The translations under genes and the position numbers were made by a program. The notes under the pieces were generated by a model. That model did not search any database. It worked only from the letters and a program-made list of their open reading frames with translations, and had not been told where the DNA came from. A stretch of 20,261 bases of DNA from Candidatus Altarchaeota archaeon (lineage in GTDB: Archaea; SpSt-1190), in the NCBI GenBank assembly GCA_018221005.1, contig JAAOXW010000011.1:1-20261 (forward strand), written 5' to 3'. Positions 7,599 through 15,782 of the stretch are shown piece by piece (within the stretch, counting starts at the first letter, position 1; each line of letters opens with the position of its first letter).

Positions 7599-9131
7599 TC
7601 AGAGAAATGCATCCCCTATTTCATCAATCCGTTCACTTTCTTTCTTCATGTTAGTCTCAAAAGCAATTGCATCCAACTCCATGTCGGTTGACTTTTTCTC
7701 CCAACTTTTTCTCTCCCTGACTTTCATAAAAATCGGTGTTCTAACTACCTCGCCCGTGATGAGTGCCTCACCCACTTGTAGGTTGGTTAGTGAATTGAGC
7801 GTTCGTGTGTTGATTCCTTCGCTACTCCTCCCAATGTGGTCCTTATCGTAGGGATTAGTAATTCGCATTATGATGTGGGTATTACATTGACTTAAGATGG
7901 TGGTATCCAAGCGAATTGGTCTTTGGGATATGATTACGAGAGCGCAGAGAAATTTCCTCCCCTCTCGGGCGATGGTCTGAAAAACCCCCTTCGCAGGTGC
8001 TATCTCCTTACTCACACCTTCGGGTATGAAGTTGTGTGCCTCCTCTACAAACATAACCACGGGGGGAATCAACTCCCTCCTTCTCATATTGAAGATGGCT
8101 TTGGCAGCCCAAAGAGCAATTATTTGTTTACTTCTGGACGCAATATGTGAAGAAAGATCAAAAATAACTACCTTTCCGGGTGTTAGAAGGTCTCTCAGTT
8201 TATATTCCCTATCTTTCTCACCATCAAGCTTGGCTACAAGTTTCTCCTCATTGCCAAAGAGGCCGGTGAAGTGGAGACTCATTAACCACCGTGAGAGTGC
8301 ACCCTTGGTTTGATGTTTCATCTTACTGAGTTTCACATACTCGGCTAATTCCTTGAAATTATACCTTGTGCCTTTGAACTCTTTTATGAGCTCTTCTAAT
8401 TCTACCATCTGCACGGTACTCATTGGAGAAAACATGGCAATTTCTCTGGCACTCATTGAAAAGGCAGGAATAGTAATTTTCTTAATAGCTATTGCTCTAT
8501 CTGAAAAATCTTCATGAGGTGTGGGACATTTTTCAGCAAAACTCACATATTCACCATGAACATCAAAAATAACAGATGCAACTCTGCCCTGTTCTTTTTT
8601 TCGAGAAAGTAACTCCTCTAATAAAACTGATGTGAGATAACTTTTTCCGGCCCCAGACATGGCTAGAATTGCAACATGCTTCTGAAACATTTTGGTCAAA
8701 CTCAAATTCACAGGAAGGTTGTGGTGAACGATTTCCCCTAAATTTATCCCGCCCCTCTGTCTAAATCCCAGAAATTTTCCAAGTGCAGCGGAATCAATTT
8801 TTTCAACTACTGCACCCGGGCTAGGGGGTAGGGTGGGTCTGCGCGTGAGGCCCTCCTTCATAACTCCCAGGGGGGTAGCATTTCCAACTAGAAATTCCCA
8901 CTCGGCAACTGGAAAGAGGCCTTCGAGATTTTCCGCATCCACTACTGTTTCCGGGCGGGCGTAGTACCTATTAGTCTTAATGATATTGTCCACGAGGGCA
9001 AAAAGTGTTCCTTCCTCCGTTTTTACTTGAACAAATTGATCCTTGTGAACCTTACCTCCCCTTGCAATTGCAAATGCAAAGAAAGATGGACTGGGACTGT
9101 CTTGAGTTGATATTACTTTTCCAATATTCAT
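7599..9131 (-). CDS. herA: HerA bipolar DNA helicase/translocase
   Basis: HerA is the FtsK-like hexameric ATPase that works with NurA to resect DNA ends for recombinational repair in archaea. The 510-residue protein begins with the N-terminal HAS-barrel (about 1-95). The RecA-like core follows, with Walker A SGAGKS (159-164), a HerA-typical VIFDVHGEY (188-196), Walker B VMFVEEAHNF (359-368) and a sensor-like SQRP (402-405). The C-terminal extension ends in an acidic helix. The ATG has an AGGAGTG ribosome-binding motif about 6-7 nt upstream and lies 21 nt after the nurA stop. A TTTAAA sequence at 9152-9157, overlapping the nurA stop, could be an internal promoter. Adjacency to nurA strongly supports the assignment. 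Confidence 0.96.
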   Translation of the reverse strand: MNIGKVISTQDSPSPSFFAFAIARGGKVHKDQFVQVKTEEGTLFALVDNIIKTNRYYARPETVVDAENLEGLFPVAEWEFLVGNATPLGVMKEGLTRRPTLPPSPGAVVEKIDSAALGKFLGFRQRGGINLGEIVHHNLPVNLSLTKMFQKHVAILAMSGAGKSYLTSVLLEELLSRKKEQGRVASVIFDVHGEYVSFAEKCPTPHEDFSDRAIAIKKITIPAFSMSAREIAMFSPMSTVQMVELEELIKEFKGTRYNFKELAEYVKLSKMKHQTKGALSRWLMSLHFTGLFGNEEKLVAKLDGEKDREYKLRDLLTPGKVVIFDLSSHIASRSKQIIALWAAKAIFNMRRRELIPPVVMFVEEAHNFIPEGVSKEIAPAKGVFQTIAREGRKFLCALVIISQRPIRLDTTILSQCNTHIIMRITNPYDKDHIGRSSEGINTRTLNSLTNLQVGEALITGEVVRTPIFMKVRERKSWEKKSTDMELDAIAFETNMKKESERIDEIGDAFL

Positions 9132-9152
9132 GTCACTTCCACTCCTTTGAGT

Positions 9153-10193
9153 TTAAATTGGTCTTCCCTCCCGCCTGAGTCTCATCATCAAGGGTGTTAC
9201 TTTGCCCAAGAGTCGCTCAATATAGTCCATGTAGTACCTAGTCAGTTTTGCTCTTGCATCCGCTTCAATTATAACTGAGGGTATGCCGTACCTTGAAAAT
9301 GTGGAAAGTCCCAATACAGCTTGTGCAATTGCTTGACCTGTACTTTGTGGGTCCTCCGCAACAAACTCGACTCTAATTGGGCGATCATACTTGGCAGTTT
9401 TCAAATAAAACGCATATATTTCCTTTCCATAGTTTATTTCGGGAACCTTGCGGAGTTTGAAGGTAAAGGTTTTTTCACAGTATGAAAGGGCGTCATAGAG
9501 AAGTGCAGTGTCTCTAAAATTTTGTATGTTGGGAAAGAGCTCACGAGTTTTTGGGGGGAGATTTGGAACAATAACATCGTGAAGCATATTTGAAAAATAT
9601 CTGCTCCTGCTGTCTTCCACAATGCCAATAAGAATACACCCTTGATCTTTACACTTAGTTACGAGGCCTTCATACAATTTAATCACACGAAGATATGCCC
9701 TGCGATGAGTGAGCTTGGCTGCTTTTGTACTGGGGTGCGGGAAAATTGAACCATCAAGCAATAAGTAATCTGGTTTTTTTTCCAGGGCTTGTATTGCGAC
9801 CAAGAGTTCAAGCTCCATCCTTCTAAGTCCTGCCACTAATGCCAATTCACTCGGGCTTCCACTTTCAAATTCAAAAACCTTTGGTGTGGTTTTAACATAG
9901 TCCGACTTCTTTATCTTGCTTTTTTCATAATCAAAGATGGTTGCAACGGCACGTGTAACAATCAAATCTATGCCATGAAAGCCCTTAACCAAGAGGCCAC
10001 CATCCACACCGGCGAATCGTCCAGTTACTGGCCCTTTTACAACTGCATTCACAATATTCTCCTTCGTCTTGTCTCCGATTCTAAAACCTGTGTTCCCTAT
10101 CTTCTTTATGGCACCTGAAAGATGCTTACGCTTAAGTTCCATCGCTTCAAGTGTTTTTGAGACCTTACTGACTGCAACTTTCAAATCATTCAT
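9153..10193 (-). CDS. nurA: NurA 5'-3' nuclease
   Basis: NurA is the dimeric RNase H-fold nuclease that sits on the HerA hexamer and degrades the 5' strand at DNA breaks. The frame is open to an upstream start at 10271, but I choose the ATG at 10193. It overlaps the preceding stop as ATGA and has a GGTGGAG ribosome-binding motif 7 nt upstream. The 26 residues before it (Cys, Arg and Trp rich) look like read-through of another frame. From this start the protein is 346 residues, with the NurA acidic motifs AGVDGGL (Asp 64), RRMELELL (Glu 127/129) and LLLDGSIF (Asp 147), a later EDSRSR, and a conserved C-terminal VIIEADARAKL. The order 910-residue gene, nurA, herA indicates one operon. Confidence 0.94.
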   Translation of the reverse strand: MNDLKVAVSKVSKTLEAMELKRKHLSGAIKKIGNTGFRIGDKTKENIVNAVVKGPVTGRFAGVDGGLLVKGFHGIDLIVTRAVATIFDYEKSKIKKSDYVKTTPKVFEFESGSPSELALVAGLRRMELELLVAIQALEKKPDYLLLDGSIFPHPSTKAAKLTHRRAYLRVIKLYEGLVTKCKDQGCILIGIVEDSRSRYFSNMLHDVIVPNLPPKTRELFPNIQNFRDTALLYDALSYCEKTFTFKLRKVPEINYGKEIYAFYLKTAKYDRPIRVEFVAEDPQSTGQAIAQAVLGLSTFSRYGIPSVIIEADARAKLTRYYMDYIERLLGKVTPLMMRLRREGRPI

Positions 10194-12922
10194 ATTACTT
10201 CTCCACCGCCAGCGCCCATGTCTATATCTTTCTGGCCCGATGTAGGTTTCTTTACAAGAACAAACTTCCACAAAATAAATCCAAGAAGTAAAATAAAACC
10301 AACAGCAACAAAGACGATTGGAGACACACCTTCATTTTCACTCTGTCCTGTGGCTGCAAGTAGGTTTTCAACTCGCTTAAGTGCAAGTTTAGCTGAAACA
10401 TACTCGCCTTGATTTATTTCTCGGTTAGCTTGATCGAAATAAGTTTCAATCGCTATCTGATTGGTTCGCTCCAGACTTTCTTTAACTTCATCATACCATT
10501 CTTGATAACTAGCCATCTTGCCCCTCAAGGTAAGTGCTTCAGCACTCACTGAAATCAAAAAATCTTCCCTCACACGGTAGTCTGGAAAACTCTTTGGTGT
10601 TGCAATAATTTCACAAAGATAGTTGTCTTCATTTACATTGGCATTAGGAGTCATAAGAACGGTCACGTTACCAAACCCATTAAAGGTGGAACTCGTCTCG
10701 GGCAAACTCACCCAACCGGGGCAATCAGAGGCGATATCAAAAATGTCATCAATTCCACCGGTTTCTAAGATAAAAGTAATGTCTGCATCAGTGCCTGGAA
10801 TCACAGCTACATCTTCCGTGTCGAGTTGCGGGTCAAATTCACCCGTGCTTAAGGTGATTGGAAAATTCATAGTGTGACTGCGTGTGGATATCTCCACAAA
10901 AATTTTTTCACCTTGAACTTCATAGTAGTCTGGGGGCCTGAACTTAAAGTCAACAGTTTTCAACTCTCCCGCCTCTAGGAAGAAATAAGGAGTAACTTGA
11001 ACAATATCCGAACTGGGTTCAAGATATACTTCAAAGTCTTCACCTGCTGAATTTTTCACAACGTACTCAACAATGGTTGAATCACCGGCTATTGCTTTTA
11101 CTTCAGTTGGTCCAATAAGCTCTAACACAGTAGAGCCATCAAGCACCAATCGACGAGAATTAGTCCAGTCTTCAAGAGTGTCCTTGGAAAACACATAGAG
11201 GTAAAAAGTAACTTCATCAACGACAGTACAGTCTTCGGCCATCTTTTCCCCAACAGATTGTAATTCATTTTCAAAGTCAAGCGTGAATAAGTACAAATCT
11301 TCCCTTAGGGCTTTCTTGCGGGAGGTGCTGGAGTCATAAGAATATACATCAACAATATCTTCAATAATGTTGGCAAGCTTTTCAGTTCTTGTGAATAATT
11401 TGGTGCTTGTTGTGCTGGCCATGAGAAGTTTCTCGTCATCAACTAGTGCGAGTAAACTATTGAGACTTTCGAGGGTTTCATTGCTAACGGTTGAAGTCAA
11501 ATCATAAGCGGTGAGTGAGTAGATTAACATTCTCCTGCCCGCATTAAAGGCATCAGTGTCTGCAAGACCAAATGCACATGACCCCCCCAAATCAAAGGTG
11601 GTGTGTGCTTTGTTAATAGTGGAACCAATGAGAAGATCAGTATATCCATGTCCCTTTGTAATAAGTAGTGCGGGCTCTGTATAAACCGTCCAGAAAACTC
11701 TTGGTTCAAGTGTCGCCTCAAATAGGAAAGTCACATTCAGGGGGTTACTATCATAAGCCGTCAAAGACAGGGGTGAAACGAGAGTTGGAACTAAATATAT
11801 TGTTTTCTCAGGAGAGAGTGCAATTGTATAATTTCGGGAAAGTCCTGTGCCTTCTGAAACCACATTTAGAATGACTTCATAATCTCCAAAAACGTGCTCA
11901 GGCACGTCTAGGCGGATAATTACTTGATTATCTTCCCCCGCATCAAGACTGTTCACCTCATGAAGAGTTGGCATCCAAAGGTCAGGTGCATAGGTGATGT
12001 AATCATAATCATCAATTAAGGTTCCAACATTCTTCAAGGTCAGGTGTATTTCCAGTGACTCGCCGGGAACTATATTCGGCACAGTTCCAACCTCTACTTC
12101 AAAATCTCTAAACTGAAAATTTGGAACTTCTGTGAAGTATACATTAGTTGGCACATTGTCATCAATATCAAATGCAAAGATGTATGTTGTGTAGCGACCC
12201 GTTGAAACTTCATAACTATCGTACTCCAAAGTGCTGGGGAATTCCTCCGTAAGAGTGTCTCCCGAGCCACCCGGTCGAACAACTAAAATGTTTCTTACTT
12301 CTGAAACTCTGTTAGTTTGTGTGTCAAAAACCACTAGGTAGGCTGAAACACTTCCCCAACAAATTTCATTCACATCATCACTGGGACAAGATGGCTCAAG
12401 AACGAAGTTAAAGTGTCTTGTTGCGGGGTCAAAAGCGGCATAGGAGTTAAACGCCTCCATTAAGGGCAAGTCATCTGTAATTTCCTCAAGAGGAATCCAA
12501 GAGTTTAGAGTGCACTTAAGCTCACCCAAACTCGAATTAGCAGCAATTAGAAATTCAAAGGGTTCATCCCATGTTGAGGGGATGTAGGGAACAAAGAAGG
12601 AGCCAGTACGGTAAGTGTATGCCAGAAATTCATCACTAGGAAAATCAAAGGCAGGCAACAGGGGTTGTGTGGATTCAGAAATTCTTAATTCAGAATAGTC
12701 TTCAAGAAAATCTGCATCTTCAATTTTAGGTCTTACAAATAGTTCCATAAAACCCCCTGAGGAATAATACTTAGTGTCATTCACAAAAACGAGAAAGTTA
12801 GAACTTTCCTCAACTTCACCATATTCACATTCCCATTCCCATTCGCCCCACTCTGCCGAAAGGGCAGGGGCAAAGAGAGCCATAACAGCCACAACAACCA
12901 CTAGATATCTTAGGATTTCCAT
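10190..12922 (-). CDS. Large exported Ig-like/NEW3-type protein with C-terminal membrane anchor
   Basis: 910 residues. An N-terminal signal peptide (1-23, ending ALSA) is followed by an unusually Trp/Glu-rich stretch, then a long extracytoplasmic region. At least three segments look like the Ig-fold NEW3/COG1470 modules common in archaeal surface proteins: about 270-370 (with VPGESLEIHLTLKNVG), 600-692 and 700-795. Between them a partly helical region (about 440-590) has no recognised fold. A coiled-coil-like helical segment (800-858) leads to one membrane helix (about 867-891) and a short Gly-rich cytoplasmic tail. The start overlaps the RFC gene by 13 bases with a perfect GGTGAT motif upstream; the stop forms ATGA with nurA. 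An exported protein locked into a DNA-repair operon is unexpected. Its function is unknown. Confidence 0.9.
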   Translation of the reverse strand: MEILRYLVVVVAVMALFAPALSAEWGEWEWECEYGEVEESSNFLVFVNDTKYYSSGGFMELFVRPKIEDADFLEDYSELRISESTQPLLPAFDFPSDEFLAYTYRTGSFFVPYIPSTWDEPFEFLIAANSSLGELKCTLNSWIPLEEITDDLPLMEAFNSYAAFDPATRHFNFVLEPSCPSDDVNEICWGSVSAYLVVFDTQTNRVSEVRNILVVRPGGSGDTLTEEFPSTLEYDSYEVSTGRYTTYIFAFDIDDNVPTNVYFTEVPNFQFRDFEVEVGTVPNIVPGESLEIHLTLKNVGTLIDDYDYITYAPDLWMPTLHEVNSLDAGEDNQVIIRLDVPEHVFGDYEVILNVVSEGTGLSRNYTIALSPEKTIYLVPTLVSPLSLTAYDSNPLNVTFLFEATLEPRVFWTVYTEPALLITKGHGYTDLLIGSTINKAHTTFDLGGSCAFGLADTDAFNAGRRMLIYSLTAYDLTSTVSNETLESLNSLLALVDDEKLLMASTTSTKLFTRTEKLANIIEDIVDVYSYDSSTSRKKALREDLYLFTLDFENELQSVGEKMAEDCTVVDEVTFYLYVFSKDTLEDWTNSRRLVLDGSTVLELIGPTEVKAIAGDSTIVEYVVKNSAGEDFEVYLEPSSDIVQVTPYFFLEAGELKTVDFKFRPPDYYEVQGEKIFVEISTRSHTMNFPITLSTGEFDPQLDTEDVAVIPGTDADITFILETGGIDDIFDIASDCPGWVSLPETSSTFNGFGNVTVLMTPNANVNEDNYLCEIIATPKSFPDYRVREDFLISVSAEALTLRGKMASYQEWYDEVKESLERTNQIAIETYFDQANREINQGEYVSAKLALKRVENLLAATGQSENEGVSPIVFVAVGFILLLGFILWKFVLVKKPTSGQKDIDMGAGGGEVI

Positions 12923-13875
12923 TTCATCACCGCAGCAATCTTTGCGAGAAGGGAATCAAGCTGAATCATCTCACTTGCACCTTCAAGCATTCGAAACTCA
13001 TGCTCACCAACCGCCTCCATCAATGCGACTCGCTTATGGTCATCCAAGTCACCACTTACAATTTGTTTGTGGATTTCCCGAATTATCAAATCCCCACTTA
13101 TACCTTTTTTGGCAAGCAGATCAATGAGTACATCACGAGCCTTTGTGAATTCGCCTTGGAAGGCGAGCTTGAGCATTTCCTTTACTTCTTCTGGTTTGGC
13201 ACGGGCGGCCGCTTCAAAAACAGTAGCACGAGTCAACTTATTTCCTATGGCTGACGCAGCTTGGAATAAATTTATTGAATATCTTGCATCACCAGATGCA
13301 ATCTCGGCAATTGCGGCAAGGGCACCTTCTTCATGTTTTACCCCTTCGCCTGCCGCAACCTTTACAAGAATTTTTTCCATATCCTTAGGAATAAATGGAC
13401 GGAACCTAAAGACCACAGTCCTACTCTGAATAGGTTCTATAACTTTACTTGGATAATTACAACTCAAAATAAATCGGCAGATGGTGCTGTACACTTCCAT
13501 AGTTCGGCGAAGGGCTTGTTGAGCATCTTTAGTGAGGGCATCTGCTTCGTCAAGAAAAATTAGTTTAAAAGTGCCACCAAGTGGTTTGGTTCGGGCGAAG
13601 TTCTTTACCTTGTGACGAATAACATCAATACCCCGCTCATCGCTGGCGTTGGTTTCCATGTAGTTGTCTTTCCAATGTTCGCCAAATAATTCACGAGCCA
13701 TACATAGGGCGGCCGTAGTTTTTCCAACGCCCGGAGGGCCTGCAAAAAGCATGTGAGGAACGGACCCACTGTCAACAAAGGCCCTAAGTCGAGAGACTAT
13801 GTGCTCTTGGTTCAGCATGTCCTTTAATTTGAGCGGACGGTACTTCTCAGTCCATATCCGACCAAAATTCGCCAT
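12910..13875 (-). CDS. rfcS: Replication factor C small subunit (clamp loader)
   Basis: The AAA+ small subunit of the archaeal clamp loader, which opens the PCNA ring and places it on primed DNA. The 321-residue protein has RFC box II WTEKYRP (8-14), Walker A GPPGVGKT (46-53), the DEAD-type Walker B LDEADALT (108-115), the sensor-1 motif SCN (138-140) and an arginine-finger motif SRT (151-153) where most relatives have SRC. The C-terminal collar domain is complete. The ATG at 13875 has a CTTTTATA box (13896-13903, minus strand) centred 24.5 nt upstream, so the operon mRNA is probably leaderless. It is the first gene of the operon continuing into the 910-residue protein, NurA, HerA and RdgB. 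The large subunit gene is not here. Confidence 0.96.
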   Translation of the reverse strand: MANFGRIWTEKYRPLKLKDMLNQEHIVSRLRAFVDSGSVPHMLFAGPPGVGKTTAALCMARELFGEHWKDNYMETNASDERGIDVIRHKVKNFARTKPLGGTFKLIFLDEADALTKDAQQALRRTMEVYSTICRFILSCNYPSKVIEPIQSRTVVFRFRPFIPKDMEKILVKVAAGEGVKHEEGALAAIAEIASGDARYSINLFQAASAIGNKLTRATVFEAAARAKPEEVKEMLKLAFQGEFTKARDVLIDLLAKKGISGDLIIREIHKQIVSGDLDDHKRVALMEAVGEHEFRMLEGASEMIQLDSLLAKIAAVMKWKS

Positions 13876-13895
13876 AGAGACAGGAGTAAGGGCAG

Positions 13896-13903
13896 TATAA
13901 AAG
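13896..13903 (-). promoter_or_regulatory. Putative TATA box of the rfcS-nurA-herA operon
   Basis: On the minus strand the sequence is CTTTTATA, centred 24.5 nt before the rfcS ATG at 13875. This is the usual archaeal TATA-to-start distance, so transcription would begin at or next to the start codon. It is one of two divergent promoters in the 83-bp gap at 13876-13958. Confidence 0.5.
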
Positions 13904-13925
13904 CTTAATACCGCAGGTGCCGGAA

Positions 13926-13939
13926 AAGGGTTTTTAAAC
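13926..13939 (+). promoter_or_regulatory. Putative BRE/TATA of the COG1750 protease gene
   Basis: AAAGGGTTTTTAAA with the TTTAAA core at 13933-13938, centred 23.5 nt before the ATG at 13959. The purine-rich stretch in front fits a TFB recognition element. The same G-rich plus TTTTTAAA arrangement, at the same distance, occurs before adkA. A G-rich run (GGTGGGGG) just before the ATG may also help ribosome binding. Confidence 0.5.
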
Positions 13940-13958
13940 TCACGAACATGGTGGGGGT

Positions 13959-15674
13959 ATGAGGCGTTCGATAATCCTTTTCATCTTATTACTTAATTTT
14001 GGCTTTTCAGCCAATGTACTCGTACCTGCCGTAAATTCGAATATGGAGGGGGTTTTAGTGGATTTAAGCTGTGAATTCGTACCGGGACAGGGAAGGGTAC
14101 TTGTAACCACAGACCCATATATTGGAATTGGTGCACAGGAAAGTGAGAGGACCGCGACTGAAGTTGTAAAGACTATGTTGGGGGAGTTTCCCGACAAGGA
14201 TGTTATTTTTGTCTTCAGTGCAGAAAACACAGACACCATTGATGGCGGTAGTGCTGGTATGGCCATGGCAATTTGTCTTATGTCTGAAATAAACAATGAA
14301 AGCTTGGCGTCAGGAGTCAGTATGACAGGGAGTATAAACTCTGAAGGGGAGGCAGTCCAAGTCTCAGGTATTTTGCAGAAAGCAAGAGCCGTCTCAACCT
14401 TCGCTAAAGTCTTCCTAATTCCTGCAGGACAAAATAAGGTACTCACTTACACTAAGGAATACATCAGCCCAAGTGAGGGCATTTACATTGAGGAAGCTCG
14501 TCCCCTGGAAATTGATGTTGCGGAATATGCCCTTGAAAATTGGAATTTGAGTGTTATTGAAGTCACAACGGTGTCGGAGGCATATGAGTGGATGACCAAG
14601 GAGGTATCTGCCAGAGAAATTCCAGAGCTTGAACTTCCCACATTTAACAGAAATCTTACTCGAATGAATAGACTTGCTGAAAAATCTATTCAGAGGGCAG
14701 AAGACTTAGTTGGGGATTTAGACTCAAATAATTCAATTGCAAGTACCTACTTAACTCGTGCAATTGAGACTCCAGCGGATTTTCCATATACGCGCGCCAA
14801 CTATGCCTTCCTCGCAGCGGTTGCTTCACAAACTTCAATTGAGAGTGTTGAGGTGGTTGCACTAGAGATGGTAAAACAATTCCAAAATTTTGAGACCAGT
14901 GACCCTTACTGGAGAGCTGAAATGGAACTAAGAATAAGCTGGTCACTTTTCAGAGAGAATAGCTTCATCGCAAAAAAAGATTGGCTCCTAATTGCTGCAA
15001 ATATGTTCTCGATGGAAAAAATTGGGAATGAGACTTTGGATATGACTCAGGTGAGAAAGATGGCAAACAGCAAGATACTTGAGGCCAAGACTTCAGTGGA
15101 GGCAGCAAAGGTTCTCTCGGGAGAATCTAGTAATGCCGAAGAATCACTCCTGCTTGCAATTGAAAGTTTTGAGGAAGAACTATACTTTGCCGCACTCTAC
15201 AATGCAATTGATGCCATCGCTTGGTCAGAGGCTTCAAAGGGGGTTAGTTATGAATATCTACAACAGCTCTTCAAAACACCAAAGGAAGACGAATTCTCTG
15301 AAGCGTACCGAAGACATGCACTCTACTTATTTACTCAAACAGAAGATTCCTCACTTATAGACGCTGCAATATTTTCAGCCATCAGAGCAGACCTAAGAGA
15401 AGGTATTTTTGAAACTACCACTAATTTACCAATTAATTTTAAGCTCCCCACTCTCGATTGGAAACTTCTGACTATAATTATACTTACCATCTACGTCCTA
15501 AGAAAAATGAGGGGGAAGAAGGGCAGGAAGAAGGTTGCTTTGACTGAAGATGAGCTACTCATGCTTGCAGAAGGTAAGGGGAAGGCAGTTCAATTCCTTC
15601 AGGAAAAGCTGAAGAAAAAGGAAATCACAAGAGAGACCTATGTCAAGCTGGTTCGTGAATTGGAAGGTTTTTAG
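13959..15674 (+). CDS. Secreted membrane-anchored Lon-type serine protease (S16 family, COG1750-like)
   Basis: 571 residues. An N-terminal signal peptide (about 1-18) is followed directly by a Lon-type proteolytic domain (about 20-215). Its catalytic Ser 98 lies in DGGSAGMAMA and the partner Lys 141 in SGILQKARA, matching the Ser/Lys dyad of Lon; the TGSINSEGEAVQVSG strand is also Lon-like. There is no AAA+ ATPase domain, so unlike Lon it cannot unfold substrates using ATP. A helical, TPR-like region (about 230-480) follows, then one membrane helix (about 503-517), a basic patch and a cytoplasmic tail resembling a SHOCT motif (528-571, with KKEITRETYVKLVREL). It fits the archaeal predicted serine proteases of COG1750. 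It probably works on the outside of the membrane. Substrates are unknown. Confidence 0.88.
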   Translation: MRRSIILFILLLNFGFSANVLVPAVNSNMEGVLVDLSCEFVPGQGRVLVTTDPYIGIGAQESERTATEVVKTMLGEFPDKDVIFVFSAENTDTIDGGSAGMAMAICLMSEINNESLASGVSMTGSINSEGEAVQVSGILQKARAVSTFAKVFLIPAGQNKVLTYTKEYISPSEGIYIEEARPLEIDVAEYALENWNLSVIEVTTVSEAYEWMTKEVSAREIPELELPTFNRNLTRMNRLAEKSIQRAEDLVGDLDSNNSIASTYLTRAIETPADFPYTRANYAFLAAVASQTSIESVEVVALEMVKQFQNFETSDPYWRAEMELRISWSLFRENSFIAKKDWLLIAANMFSMEKIGNETLDMTQVRKMANSKILEAKTSVEAAKVLSGESSNAEESLLLAIESFEEELYFAALYNAIDAIAWSEASKGVSYEYLQQLFKTPKEDEFSEAYRRHALYLFTQTEDSSLIDAAIFSAIRADLREGIFETTTNLPINFKLPTLDWKLLTIIILTIYVLRKMRGKKGRKKVALTEDELLMLAEGKGKAVQFLQEKLKKKEITRETYVKLVRELEGF

Positions 15675-15760
15675 ACTCAATCAAAAACGGCCCGTCAACC
15701 GCAGTTGATGGGCCCCGTAGTCGAGCCGCTTTGCGGTGAAGGTCGATTGGAAGGTTTTTA
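15659..15760 (+). repeat. 15-bp direct repeat pair flanking a structured spacer
   Basis: ATTGGAAGGTTTTTA occurs at 15659-15673 and again, identically, at 15746-15760, 87 bases apart start to start. The left copy covers the last codons and most of the stop codon of the protease gene. The right copy supplies the G-rich element and TATA core of the adkA promoter. The pair encloses 72 bases (15674-15745) that are clearly more GC-rich than the surroundings. The repeat could come from a small duplication, an insertion with target duplication, or duplication of a promoter. Confidence 0.75.
15689..15736 (+). ncRNA. Candidate structured RNA or leader (two GC-rich hairpins)
   Basis: Hairpin 1 is an 11-bp stem, GGCCCGTCAAC (15689-15699) with GTTGATGGGCC (15704-15714), around the 4-nt loop CGCA; all pairs are Watson-Crick except one G-U. 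Hairpin 2 is CCGC, TTT, GCGG (15726-15736), bordered by TCGA on both sides, which could extend it with bulges. The local GC content stands out, as structured RNAs do in AT-rich archaea. On the minus strand hairpin 1 is followed by a T run, like an intrinsic terminator, but no minus-strand gene needs one here. It is not a tRNA (no T arm or acceptor stem) and I cannot match it to box C/D or H/ACA RNA. A terminator or processing site for the protease mRNA is the simplest alternative. Confidence 0.4.
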
Positions 15761-15763
15761 AAT
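15750..15763 (+). promoter_or_regulatory. Putative BRE/TATA of adkA
   Basis: GAAGGTTTTTAAAT with the TTTAAA core at 15757-15762, centred 23.5 nt before the adkA ATG at 15783. Transcription would start at or very near the ATG. The left part of this element is the right-hand copy of the 15-bp direct repeat. Confidence 0.5.
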
Positions 15764-15782
15764 TGAAAAAGGAAAGGGTAGT

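Noticed and set aside
7378..7851. Plus-strand open frame of 157 codons
   Set aside because: Antisense to rdgB and the end of herA, both of which have all family motifs.
10194..10271. Upstream extension of NurA by 26 residues
   Set aside because: It overlaps the end of the 910-residue gene, is Cys/Arg/Trp-rich unlike NurA, and the ATGA plus GGTGGAG at 10193 give a better start.
7029..13875. The rfcS-nurA-herA-rdgB block as an anti-phage HerA system
   Set aside because: HerA here has the housekeeping archaeal architecture with NurA beside it and RFC ahead; no SIR2, DUF4297 or other defence effector is present.
13940..14446. Minus-strand open frame of 168 codons
   Set aside because: Antisense to the Lon-type domain that carries the Ser/Lys dyad; no promoter or ribosome-binding motif of its own.
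15681..15714. Intrinsic terminator on the minus strand
   Set aside because: The hairpin plus T run is convincing on that strand, but both flanking genes are on the plus strand, so it would have no transcript to end.
15689..15745. Possible tRNA or known snoRNA-like gene
   Set aside because: No TTCGA-type T arm, no acceptor pairing, no CUGA D box or ACA end; kept only as an unclassified structured element.
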